Below, piece by piece: positions 38,976 to 51,228 of a stretch of 64,000 nt of DNA (its first letter is position 1; every line of letters begins with the position of its first letter). Source of the stretch: Petrolisthes cinctipes (taxonomy: Eukaryota; Arthropoda; Malacostraca; Decapoda; Porcellanidae); assembly GCA_033782935.1 (NCBI GenBank), contig JAWQEG010000710.1, positions 6,510,001-6,574,000 on the forward strand. Direction: 5' to 3'. The position numbers and the translations under genes are program-made. The notes beneath the pieces are model-generated. The model was not told the origin of the DNA. It saw nothing but the letters and a program-made list of their open reading frames with translations, and did not search any database.

Positions 38976-41409
38976 ATGCTGAAAATCGATATTTTGGGCG
39001 CCCAAAATCGATATGTGCATGCATCTTCTGTACCCGTTTATATCTCAAATTCAGGATCAAAACACCCGAAAATCCGATATTTTTGTGTCCCAGAAGCGAT
39101 CTGTACATGCCTACTCCTTGCTAGAATGTTTTCAAGATACAGACCCAAAACACGCTCAAAATCGATATTTTAGGTGCAAAAAGTCGATATGTGCATGCAT
39201 CTTCTGTACCCGTTTATATCTCAAATTCACACTCAAAACACCCGAAAATTCGATCTTTTTGGGCCCCAGAAGCGATCTGTACATGCCTACTGCTTGCTAG
39301 AATGTTTTCAAGATACAGGCCCAAAACATGCTGAAAATCGATATTTTGGGTGCCCAAAGTCGATATGTGCATGCATCTTCTGTACCCGTTTATATCTCAA
39401 ATTCAGGCTTAAAACACCTGTAAATTCGATATTTTAGGGTTCTAGAAGCGATCTGTACATGCCTACTCCGTGTTAGAGTATTTTTAAAATACAGGCCCAA
39501 AACATGCTCAAAATCGATATTTTGGGTGCCCAAAGTCGATATGTGAATGCATCTTCTGTACCCGTTTATATCTCAAATTCAGGCTCTAAACACCTGAAAA
39601 TTCGATATTTTTGGGTCCCAGAAGCGATCTGTACATGCCTACTCCGTTAAAGAGTATTTTCAAAATATAGGCCCAAAACATGCTAAAAATTGATATTTTG
39701 TTTGCCCGAAGTCGATATGTTCTTGCATCCTCATTACCCGTTTATATCTCAAATTCTGGCTTAAAACACCCGAAAATTAGATATTTTTTGGTCCCATTAG
39801 TGATCTGTGCATGCCTACTCCTTGCTAGAATGTTTCCAAGAGACAGACCAAAACATGCTCAAAATCGATATTTTAGGTGCAAAAAGTCGATATGTGCATG
39901 CATCTTCTGTACCCGTTTATATCTCAAATTCAGGCTCAAAACACCCGAAAATTAGATATTTTTGTGTCCCAGAAGCGATCTGTAAATGCCTACTACGTGA
40001 TAGAGTATTTTCACAATACAGGCACAAAACATGCTCAAAATCGATATTTGGGCGCCCAAAGTCGATATGTGCATGCATCTTCTGTACCCGTTTATATCTT
40101 AAATTCAGGCTCAAAGCACCCGAAAATTCGATATTTTTGGGTCCCTGAAGCGATCTGTACATGCCTAATCCTTGCTAGAACGATTTGAAGATACGATCCA
40201 AAACATGCTCAAAATCGATATTCTAGGTGCAAAAACTCGATATTTGCATACATCTTCAGTACCCGTTTATATCTCAAATTTAGGCTCACAACAACCGAAA
40301 TTTTGATATTTTTGTGTTGCAGAAGCGATCTGTACATGCCTACTCCGTTATAGAGTATTTTCAAAATACAGGCCCATGACGTGCTAAAAATCTATATTTT
40401 GGGTGCCCAAAGTCGATATGTGCATGCATCTTCTGTACCCGTTTATATCTCAAATTCAGGCTTAAAACACCTGAAAATTAGATATTTTTGGGTCACAGAA
40501 GCGATCTGTACATGCCTACTCATTCTTAGAATGTTTTCAAGAAACAGACCCAAAACACGCTCAAAATCGATATTTTAGGTGCATAGAGTCGATATGTGCA
40601 TGCATCTTCTGTACCCGTTTATATCCCAAATTCAGGCTCAAAACACCCTAAAATTCGATATTTTTGAGTCCCTGAAGCGATCTGTACATGCCTACTCCGT
40701 GTTAGAGTATTTTCACAATAAAAGCCCAAAACATGCTCAAAATCGATATCTTGGGTGCCCAAAGGCGATATGTGCATGTATCTTCTGTACCCGTTTATAT
40801 CTCAAAATCAGGCTCAAAGCCCCCGAAAATTCGATATTTTTGGGTCCGTGTTAGAGTATTTTCACAATACAGGCTTGCAACATGCTGAAAATCGATATAT
40901 TAGGTGCCCAAAGTCAATATGTGTATGTATCTTCTGATTCCGTTTATATCTCAAATTCAATCGCAAAACACCCGAAAATTAGATATTTTTGGGTCCCAGA
41001 AGCGATCTGTACATGCCAACTCATTCTTAGAATGTTTTCAAGATACAGACCCAAAACATGCTCAAATTCGATATTTTAGTTGCAAAAAGTCGATATGTGC
41101 ATGGATCTTCTGTACACGTTTATATCTCAAATTCAGGCTCAAATCACCCAAAAATTCGATATTTAAGGGTCCCTGAAGCAATCTGTACATGCCTACTCCG
41201 CGTTAGAGTATTTTCAAAATATAGGCCTAAAACATGCTAAAAATCGATATTTTGGGTGCCCAAAGTCAATATGTGTATGCATCTTCTGTAACCGTTTATA
41301 TCCCAAATTCAGGCTCAAAACACCCGAAATTTCAATATTTTTGAGTCCCAGAAGCGATCTGTACATGCTTACTCCTTGTTAGAGTATTTTCAAAATACAG
41401 GCCCAAAAC
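38976..41409 (+). repeat. 14-monomer HOR copy with 27-bp deletion (2434 bp)
   Basis: This copy has the same monomer order as 34931-37391, shortened by a 27-bp deletion at 40847/40848. It also carries the subfamily k core change that creates the 18-bp palindrome ATTTTGGGCGCCCAAAAT at 38991-39008. It matches 41410-43843 almost base for base at offset 2434. Confidence 0.88.
40844..40848 (+). other. Junction of 27-bp microhomology deletion, first copy
   Basis: TTTGGGTCC is followed directly by GTGTTAGAG. The missing 27 bp (CAGAAGTGATCTG to CTAGTCC) end in GTCC, the same four bases as the left side, so the deletion is bounded by GTCC direct repeats. The parental form is seen in the corresponding monomer near 36810. 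Confidence 0.9.
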
Positions 41410-43843
41410 ATGCTGAAAATCGATATTTTGGGCGCCCAAAATCGATATGTGCATGCATCTTCTGTACCCGTTTATATCTCAAATTCAGGATCAAAACACC
41501 CGAAAATCCGATATTTTTGTGTCCCAGAAGCGATCTGTACATGCCTACTCCCTGCTAGAATGTTTTCAAGATACAGACCCAAAACACGCTCAAAATCGAT
41601 ATTTTAGGTGCAAAAAGTCGATATGTGCATGCATCTTCTGTACCCGTTTATATCTCAAATTCACACTCAAAACACCCGAAAATTCGATCTTTTTGGGCCC
41701 CAGAAGCGATCTGTACATGCCTACTGCTTGCTAGAATGTTTTCAAGATACAGGCCCAAAACATGCTGAAAATCGATATTTTGGGTGCCCAAAGTCGATAT
41801 GTGCATGCATCTTCTGTACCCGTTTATATCTCAAATTCAGGCTTAAAACACCTGTAAATTCGATATTTTAGGGTTCTAGAAGCGATCTGTACATGCCTAC
41901 TCCGTGTTAGAGTATTTTTAAAATACAGGCCCAAAACATGCTCAAAATCGATATTTTGGGTGCCCAAAGTCGATATGTGAATGCATCTTCTGTACCCGTT
42001 TATATCTCAAATTCAGGCTCTAAACACCTGAAAATTCGATATTTTTGGGTCCCAGAAGCGATCTGTACATGCCTACTCCGTTAAAGAGTATTTTCAAAAT
42101 ATAGGCCCAAAACATGCTAAAAATTGATATTTTGTTTGCCCGAAGTCGATATGTTCTTGCATCCTCATTACCCGTTTATATCTCAAATTCTGGCTTAAAA
42201 CACCCGAAAATTAGATATTTTTTGGTCCCATTAGTGATCTGTACATGCCTACTCCTTGCTAGAATGTTTTCAAAATACAGACCAAAACATGCTCAAAATC
42301 GATATTTTAGGTGCAAAAAGTCGATATGTGCATGCATCTTCTGTACCCGTTTATATCTCAAATTCAGGCTCAAAACACCCGAAAATTAGATATTTTTGTG
42401 TCCCAGAAGCGATCTGTAAATGCCTACTACGTGATAGAGTATTTTCACAATACAGGCACAAAACATGCTCAAAATCGATATTTGGGCGCCCAAAGTCGAT
42501 ATGTGCATGCATCTTCTGTACCCGTTTATATCTTAAATTCAGGCTCAAAGCACCCAAAAATTCGATATTTTTGGGTCCCTGAAGCGATCTGTACATGCCT
42601 AATCCTTGCTAGAACGATTTGAAGATACGATCCAAAACATGCTCAAAATCGATATTCTAGGTGCAAAAACTCGATATTTGCATACATCTTCAGTACCCGT
42701 TTATATCTCAAATTTAGGCTCACAACAACCGAAATTTTGATATTTTTGTGTTGCAGAAGCGATCTGTACATGCCTACTCCGTTATAGAGTATTTTCAAAA
42801 TACAGGCCCATGACGTGCTAAAAATCTATATTTTGGGTGCCCAAAGTCGATATGTGCATGCATCTTCTGTACCCGTTTATATCTCAAATTCAGGCTTAAA
42901 ACACCTGAAAATTAGATATTTTTGGGTCACAGAAGCGATCTGTACATGCCTACTCATTCTTAGAATGTTTTCAAGAAACAGACCCAAAACACGCTCAAAA
43001 TCGATATTTTAGGTGCATAGAGTCGATATGTGCATGCATCTTCTGTACCCGTTTATATCCCAAATTCAGGCTCAAAACACCCTAAAATTCGATATTTTTG
43101 AGTCCCTGAAGCGATCTGTACATGCCTACTCCGTGTTAGAGTATTTTCACAATAAAAGCCCAAAACATGCTCAAAATCGATATCTTGGGTGCCCAAAGGC
43201 GATATGTGCATGTATCTTCTGTACCCGTTTATATCTCAAAATCAGGCTCAAAGCCCCCGAAAATTCGATATTTTTGGGTCCGTGTTAGAGTATTTTCACA
43301 ATACAGGCTTGCAACATGCTGAAAATCGATATATTAGGTGCCCAAAGTCAATATGTGTATGTATCTTCTGATTCCGTTTATATCTCAAATTCAATCGCAA
43401 AACACCCGAAAATTAGATATTTTTGGGTCCCAGAAGCGATCTGTACATGCCAACTCATTCTTAGAATGTTTTCAAGATACAGACCCAAAACATGCTCAAA
43501 TTCGATATTTTAGTTGCAAAAAGTCGATATGTGCATGGATCTTCTGTACACGTTTATATCTCAAATTCAGGCTCAAATCACCCAAAAATTCGATATTTAT
43601 GGGTCCCTGAAGCAATCTGTACATGCCTACTCCGCGTTAGAGTATTTTCAAAATATAGGCCCAAAACATGCTAAAAATCGATATTTTGGGTGCCCAAAGT
43701 CAATATGTGTATGCATCTTCTGTAACCGTTTATATCCCAAATTCAGGCTCAAAACACACGAAATTTCAATATTTTTGAGTCCCAGAAGCGATCTGTACAT
43801 GCTTACTCCTTGTTAGAGTATTTTCAAAATACAGGCCCAAAAC
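41410..43843 (+). repeat. 14-monomer HOR copy with 27-bp deletion, second copy (2434 bp)
   Basis: This is a near-identical tandem copy of 38976-41409. It carries the same 27-bp deletion (GTCC at 43278-43281) and the same 18-bp palindrome (41425-41442). A local difference near 42265 (GTTTTCAAAATACAGACC against GTTTCCAAGAGACAG in the first copy) shows that exchange or conversion with another monomer has occurred since the duplication. Confidence 0.88.
43278..43282 (+). other. Junction of 27-bp microhomology deletion, second copy
   Basis: The junction is the same as at 40844-40848, exactly 2434 bp downstream: GGGTCC joined to GTGTTAGAG. Sharing of this rare deletion shows that it predates duplication of the whole 14-monomer block. 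Confidence 0.9.
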
Positions 43844-44019
43844 ATGCTGAAAATCGATATTTTGGGTGCCCAAAATCGATATGTGCATGCATATTCTGTA
43901 CCCGTTTATATCTCAAATTCAGGATCAAAACACCCGAAAATCCGATATTTTTGTGTCCCAGAAGCGATCTGTACATGCCTACTCCGTGTTAGAGTATTTT
44001 CACAATACAGGCCCAAAAC

Positions 44020-44195
44020 ATGCTCAAAATCGATATTTTGGGTGCCCAAATGCGATATGTGCATGCATCTTCTGTACCCGTTTACATCTCAAAATCAGGC
44101 TCAATGCCCCCGAAAATTCGATATTTTTAGGTCCCAGAAGCGATCTGTACATGACTACTCCTTGCTAGAATGTTTTCAAGATACAGACCCAAAAC
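44020..44195 (+). repeat. Monomer subfamily j exemplar (GCCCAAATGCGATATG)
   Basis: H1 reads GGGTGCCCAAATGCGATATG, with CTCAAAATCAGGCTCAATG and a C-rich start of H2 (CCCCCGAAAATTCG). It is followed by the TTTTTAGGTCCCAG form of H2 or by TTTTTTGGTCCCAG. Copies lie near 7614, 9898, 15522, 20795, 30095, 31587, 44020, 46483, 50355, 53162 and 59318. Exemplar length is 176 bp. Confidence 0.8.
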
Positions 44196-47100
44196 ACGCT
44201 CAAAATCGATATTTTAGGTGCAAAAAGTCGATATGTGCATGCATCTTCTGTACCCATTTATATCTCAAATTCAGGCTCAAAACACCCGAAAATTCGATAT
44301 TTTTGGGTCCCAGAAGTGATCTGTACATGCCTACTCCTTGTTAGAGTAATTTCACAATACAGGCCCAAAACATGTTCAAAATCGATATTTTGGGTGCCCA
44401 AAGGCGATATGTGCATGCATCTTCTGTACCCGTTTATATCTCAAAATCAGGTCCAAAGCCCCCGAAAATTCGATATTTTTGGGTCCCAGAAGTGATCTGT
44501 ACATGCCTAGTCCGTGTTAGAGTATTTTCAAAATACAGGCCCGCAACATGCTGAAAATCGATATATTAGGTGCCCAAAGTCAATATGTGTATGTATCTTC
44601 TGTATCCGTTTATATCTCAAATTCAGGCGCAAAACACCCGAAAATTAGATATTTTGGGGTCCCTGAAATGATCTGTACATGCCTACTCATTCTTAGAATG
44701 TTTTCAAGATACAGACCCAAAACATGCTCAAAATCAATATTTTAGGTGCAAAAAGTCGTTATGTGCATGCATCTTCTGTACCCGTTTATATCTTAAATTC
44801 AGGCTCAAAACACCCGAAATTTCAATATTTTTGAGTCCCAGAAGCGATCTGTACATGCTTACTCCTTGTTAGAGTATTTTCAAAATACATGCCCAAAACA
44901 TGCTAAAAATCGATATTTTGGGTGCCCAAAATCGATATGTGCATGCATCTTCTGTACCCGTTTATATCTCAAATTCAGGATCAAAACACCCGAAAATCCG
45001 ATATTTTTGTGTCACAGAAGCGATCTGTACATGCCTACTCCTTGCTAGAATGTTTTCAAGATACAGACCCAAAACACGCTCAAAATCGATATTTTAGGTG
45101 CAAAAAGTCGATATGTGCATGCATCTTCTGTACCCGTTTATATCTCAAATTCACACTCAAAACACCCGAAAATTCGATCTTTTTGGGCCCCAGAAGCGAT
45201 CTGTACATGCCTACTGCTTGCTAGAATGTTTTCAAGATACAGGCTTAAAACATGCTGAAAATCGATATTTTGGGTGCCCAAAGTCGATATGTGCATGCAT
45301 CTTCTGTACCCGTTTATATCTCAAATTCAGGCTTAAAACACCTGTAAATTCGATATTTTTGGGTTCCAGAAGCGATCTGTACATGCCTACTCCGTGTTAG
45401 AGTATTTTCACAATAAAGGCCCAAAACATGCTCAAAATCGATATCTTGGGTGCCAAAGGCGATATGTGCATGTATCTTCTGTACCCGTTTATATCTCAAA
45501 ATCAGGCTCAAAACTCCCGAAAATTCGATATTTTTGGGTCCCAGAAGTGATCTGTACATGCCTAGTCCGTGTTAGAGTATTTTCAAAATACAGGCCCGCA
45601 ACATGCTGAAAATCGATATATTAGGTGCCCAAAGTCAATATGTGTATGTATCTTCTGTATCCGTTTATATCTCAAATTCAGGCACAAAACACCCGAAAAT
45701 TAGATATTTTGGGGTCCCTGAAATGATCTGTACATGCCTACTCATTCTTAGAATGTTTTCAAGATACAGACCCAAAACATGCTCAAAATCGATATTTTAG
45801 GTGCAAAAAGTCGTTATGTGCATGCATCTTCTGTACCCGTTTATATCTCAAATTCAGGTGCAAAACACCCGAAAATTAGATATTTTTGGGTCCCAGAAGC
45901 GATCTGTACATGCCTACTCATTCTTAGAATGTTTTCAAGATACAGACCCAAAACATGCTCAAAATCGATATTTTAGGTGCAAAAAGTCGATATGTGCATG
46001 GATTTTCTGTACACGTTTATATCTCAAATTCAGGCTCAAATCACACAAAAATTCGATATTTATGAGTCCCTGAAGCAATCTGTACATGCCTACTCCGCGT
46101 TAGAGTATTTTCAAAATATAGGCCCAAAACATGCTAAAAATCGATATTTTGGGTGCCCAAAGTCAATATGTGTATGCATCTTCTGTAACCGTTTATATCC
46201 CAAATTCAGGCTCAAAACACACGAAATTTCAATATTTTTGAGTCCCAGAAGCAATCTGTACATGCTTACTCCTTGTTAGAGTATTTTCAAAATACAGGCC
46301 CAAAACATTCTGAAAATCGATATTTTGGGTGCCCAAAATCGATATGTGCATGCATATTCTGTACCCGTTTATATCTCAAATTCAGGATCAAAACACCCGA
46401 AAATCCGATATTTTTGTGTCCCAGAAGCGATCTGTACATGCCTACTCCGTGTTAGAGTATTTTCACAATACAGGCCCAAAACATGCTCAAAATCGATATT
46501 TTGGGTGCCCAAATGCGATATGTGCATGCATCTTCTGTACCCGTTTACATCTCAAAATCAGGCTCAATGCCCCCGAAAATTCGATATTTTTAGGTCCCAG
46601 AAGCGATCTGTACATGACTACTCCTTGCTAGAATGTTTTCAAGATACAGACCCAAAACACGCTCAAAATCAATATTTTAGGTGCAAAAAGTCGATATGTG
46701 CATGCATCTTCTGTACCCGTTTATATCTCAAATTCAGGCTCAAAACACCCGAAAATTCGATATTTTTGGGTCCGAGAAGTGATCTGTACATGCCTACTCC
46801 TTGTTAGAGTAATTTCACAATACAGGCCCAAAACATGCTCAAAATCGATATTTTGGGTGCCCAAAGGCGATATGTGCATGCATCTTCTGTACCCGTTTAT
46901 ATCTCAAAATCAGGCTCAAAGCGCCCGAAAATTCGATATTTTTGGGTCCCAGAAGTGATCTGTACATGCCTAGTCCGTGTTAGAGTATTTTCAAAATACA
47001 GGCCCGCAACATGCTGAAAATCGATATATTAGGTGCCCAAAGTCAATATGTGTATGTATCTTCTGTATCCGTTTATATCTCAAATTCAGGCGCAAAACAC

Positions 47101-49824
47101 CCGAAAATTAGATATTTTGGGGTCCCTGAAATGATCTGTACATGCCTACTCATTCTTAGAATGTTTTCAAGATACAGACCCAAAACATGCTCAAAATCGA
47201 TATTTTAGGTGCAAAAAGTCGTTATGTGCATGAATCTTCTGTACCCGTTTATATCTCAAATTCAGGTGGAAAACACCCGAAAATTAGATATTTTTGGGTC
47301 CCAGAAGCGATCTGTACATGCCTATTCATTCTTAGAATGTATTCAAGATACAGACCCAAAACATGCTCAAAATCGATATTTTAGGTGCAAAAAGTCGTTA
47401 TGTGCATGCATCTTCTGTACCCGTTTATATCTCAAATTCAGGTGCAAAACACCCGAAAATTAGATATTTTTGGGTCCCTGAAGCAATCTGTACATGCCTA
47501 CTCCGCGTTAGAGTATTTTCAAAATATAGGCCCAAAACATGCTAAAAATCGATATTTTAGGTGCCCAAAGTCAATATGTGTATGCATCTTCTGTAACCGT
47601 TTATATCTCAAATTCAGGCTCAAAACACACGAAATTTCAATATTTTTGAGTCCCAGAAGCTATCTGTACATGCTTACTCCTTGTTAGAGTATTTTCAAAA
47701 TACAGGCCCAAAACATGCTGAAAATCGATATTTTGGGTGCCCAAAGTCGATATGTGCATGCATCTTCTGTACCCGTTTATATCTCAAATTCAGGCTTAAA
47801 ACACCTGTAAATTCGATGATTTGGGTTCCAGAAGTGAACTGTACATGCCTAGTCCGTGTTAGAGTATTTTCAAAATACAGGCCCGCAGCATGCTGAAAAT
47901 CGATATATTAGGTGCCCAAAGTCAATATGTGTATGTATTTTCTGTATCAGTTTATATCTCAAATTCAGGCGCAAAACTCCCGAAAATTAGATATTTTGGG
48001 GTCCCAAAAGCGATCTGTACATGCCTACTCCCTCTTAGAATGTTTTCAAGAAACAGACCCAAAACATGCTCAAAATCGATATTTTAGGTGCAAAAAGTCG
48101 ATATGTGCATGCATCTTCTGTACCCGTTTATATCTCAAATTCAGGCTCAAATCACCCGAAAATTCGATATTTTTGGGTACCAGAAGCAATCTGTACATGC
48201 CTTCTCCGCGTTAGAGTATTTTCACAATAAAGACCCAAAACATGCTCAAAATCGATATCTTGGGTGCCCAAAGGCGATATGTGCATGTATCTTCTGTACC
48301 CGTTTATATCTCAAAATCAGGCTCAAAACTCCCGAAAATTCGATATTTTTGGGTCCCAGAAGTGATCTGTACATGCCTTGTCCGTGTTAGAGTATTTTTT
48401 CACAATACAGGCTTGCAACATGCTCAAAATCGATATTTTAGGTGCAAAAAGTCGTTATGTGCATGCATCTTCTGTACCCGTTTATATCTCAAATTCAGGC
48501 TCAAAACACAAGAAAATTCGATATTTTTGGGTTCGAGAAGCGATCTGTACATGCCTACTCCTTGTTAGAGTATTTTCACAATACAGGCCCAAAACATGCT
48601 CAAAATCGATATCTTGGGTGCCCAAAGGCGATATGTGCATGTATCTTCTGTACCCGTTTATATCTCAAATTCAGGCTCAAAACACCCTGAAATTTGAAAT
48701 TTTTGTGTCCCCGAAGCGATCTGTACATGCCTACTCCGTGTTAGAGTATTTTCACAATAAAGGCTCAAAACATGCTGAAAATCGATATTTTGGGTGCCCA
48801 AATGCGATATGTGCATGCATGTTCTGTACCCGTTTATATCTCAAAATCAGGCTCAATGCCCCTGAAAATTCGATATTTTTAGGTCCCAGAAGCGATCTGT
48901 ACATGCCTATTCTTTGCTAGAATGTTTTCAAGATACAGACCCAAAACACGCTCAAAATCGATATTTTAGGTGCAAAAAGTCGATATGTGCATGCATCTTC
49001 TGTACCCGTTTATATCTCAAATTCAGGCTCAAAACACCCGAAAATTCGATATTTTTGGGTTCGAGAAGCGATCTGTACATGCCTACTCCTTGTTAGAGTA
49101 TTTTCACAATACAGGCCCAAAACATGCTCAAAATCGATATTTTGGGTGCCCAAAGTCGATATGTGAATGCATCTTCTGTACCCGTTTATATCTCAAATTC
49201 AGGCTCTAAACACCTGAAAATTCGATATTTTTGGGACCCAGAAGCGATCTGTACATGCCTACTCCGTTTAAGAGTATTTTCAAAATATAGGCCCAAAACA
49301 TGCTAAAAATTGATATTTTGTTTGCCCGAAGTCGATATGTTCTTGCATCCTCATTACAAGTTTATATCTCAAATTCAGTCTTAAAACACCCGAAAATTAG
49401 ATATTTTTTGGACCCAGAAGTGATCTGTACATGCCTACTCCTTGCTAGAATGTTTCCAAGAGACAGACCAAAACATGCTCAAAATCGATATTTTAGGTGC
49501 AAAAAGTCGATATGTGCATGCATCTTCTGTACCCGTTTATATCTCAAATTCAGGCTCAAAACACCCGAAAATTAGATATTTTTGTGTCCCAGAAGCGATC
49601 TGTACATGCCTACTCCGTGTTAGAGTATTTTCACAATACAGGCACAAAACATGCTTAAAATTGATATTTGGGCGCAAAAGTCGATATGTGCATGCATCTT
49701 CTGTACCCGTTTATATCTCAAATTCAGGCTCAAAGCACCCGAAAATTCGATATTTATGTGTCCCTGAAGCGATCTGTACATGCCTACTCCTTGCTAGAAC
49801 GTTTTGAAGATACAGACCCAAAAC

Positions 49825-50000
49825 ATGCTCAAAATCGATATTCTAGGTGCAAAAACTCGATATTTGCATACATCTTCAGTACCCGTTTATATCTCAAATT
49901 TAGGTTCACAACAACCGAAATTTTGATATTCTTGTGTCGCAGAAGCGATCTGTACATTCCTACTCCGTTATAGAGTATTTTCAAAATACAGGCCCATGAC
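49825..50000 (+). repeat. Monomer subfamily g exemplar (TTCTAGGTGCAAAAACTCG)
   Basis: H1 reads ATATTCTAGGTGCAAAAACTC, given here as ATATTCTAGGTGC followed by AAAAACTCGATATTTGCATAC and then TTCAGTACCCG. H2 is usually the divergent ACAACAACCGAAATTTTGATA form ending with TCGCAGAAGCG. It is preceded by the TTGCTAGAACGTTTTGAAGA tail. Copies lie near 1290, 1994, 3920, 9017, 11301, 17101, 26430, 33350, 36165, 40207, 51230 and 57030. Exemplar length is 176 bp. Confidence 0.8.
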
Positions 50001-51054
50001 ATACTAAAAATCTATATTTTGGGTGCCCAAAGTCGATATGTGCATGAATCTTCTGTACCCGTTTATATCTCAAATTCAGGCTTAAAACACCTGAAAATTA
50101 GATATTTTTTGGTCCCAGAAGCGATCTGTACATGCCTACTCCTTGCTAGAATGTTTTCATGATACAGACCCAAAACATGCTAAAAATCGATATTTTAGGT
50201 GCAAAAAGTCGATATGTGCATTCATCTTCTGTACCCGTTTATATCTCAAATTCAGGCTCAAAACACCCTGAAATTTAATATTTTTGTGTCCCCGAAGCGA
50301 TCTGTACATGCCTACTCCGTGTTAGAGTATTTTCACAATAAAGGCTCAAATCATGCTCAAAATCGATATCTTGGGTGCCCAAATGCGATATGTGCATGCA
50401 TGTTCTGTACCCGTTTATATCTCAAAATCAGGCTCAATGCCCCCGAAAAATCGATATTTTTAGGTCCCAGAAGCGATCTGTACATGCCTATTCTTTGCTA
50501 GAATGTTTTCAAGATACAGACCCAAAACACGCTCAAAATCGATATTTGGGCGCCCAAAGTCGATATGTGCATGCATCTTCTGTACCCGTTTATATCTTAA
50601 ATTCAGGCTCAAAGCACCCGAAAATTCGATATTTTTGGGACCCAGAAGCGATCTGTACATGCCTACTCCGTTTAAGATTATTTTCAAAATATAGGCCCAA
50701 AACATGCTAAAAATTGATATTTTGTTTGCCCGAAGTAGATATGTTCTTGCATCCTCATAACCCGTTTATATCTCAAATTCAGGCTTAAAACACCCGAAAA
50801 TTAGATATTTTTTGGACCCAGAAGTGATCTGTACATGCCTACTCCTTGCTAGAATGTTTCCAAGAGACAGACCAAAACATGCTCAAAATCGATATTTTAG
50901 GTGCAAAAAGTCGATATGTGCATGCATCTTCTGTACCCGTTTATATCTCAAATTCAGGCTCAAAACACCCGAAAATTAGATATTTTTGTGTCCCAGAAGC
51001 GATCTGTACATGCCTACTCCGTGTTAGAGTATTTTCACAATACAGGCACAAAAC

Positions 51055-51228
51055 ATGCTCAAAATCGATATTTGGGCGCCCAAAGTCGATATGTGCATGC
51101 ATCTTCTGTACCCGTTTATATCTTAAATTCAGGCTCAAAGCACCCGAAAATTCGATATTTTTGGGTCCCTGAAGCGATCTGTACATGCCTAATCCTTGCT
51201 AGAACGTTTTGAAGATACGACCCAAAAC
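51055..51228 (+). repeat. Monomer subfamily f exemplar (GGGCGCCC core, 174-175 bp)
   Basis: One T is missing from CGATATTTT and TG is changed to CG, so the H1 core becomes ATTTGGGCGCCCAAAG, containing the perfect 14-bp palindrome TTTGGGCGCCCAAA at 51071-51084. This exemplar is 174 bp because the tail reads GATACGACCC with a further base missing. The palindrome is present in 14 monomers, at 77, 1659, 1834, 22221, 22572, 33189, 40047, 42481, 50545, 51071, 52300, 56875, 58104 and 63130. Confidence 0.85.

Larger units (their letters stand above)
43844..50629 (+). repeat. Transitional satellite domain with a 2463-bp repeat
   Basis: The left part, about 43844-44760, recurs at about 46307-47223 (offset 2463, 14 monomers), including the subfamily k, j and b monomers and the AGTAATTTCACAATAC tail. 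The same run reappears in the right-hand HOR at 52986 and 59142. The rest is a mixed order of subfamilies b, d, e, h and k. Every stretch is satellite. Confidence 0.75.

Noticed and set aside
45405..45425. AATAAA polyadenylation-like word in CACAATAAAGGCCC variants
   Set aside because: It is a single-base variant of the common CACAATACAGGCCC word and has no associated gene.
47800..47830. Odd H2 opening TCGATGATTTGGG as a possible insertion site
   Set aside because: It is a small local rearrangement of TCGATATTTTTGGG; the flanking monomers are otherwise intact and no foreign sequence is present.
48530..48545. Pol III B-box-like GGGTTCGAGAAG in some H2 variants
   Set aside because: Only the first seven bases (GGTTCGA) agree with the B box; the terminal CC is absent, no A box lies at the right distance, and no T-run terminator is placed suitably.
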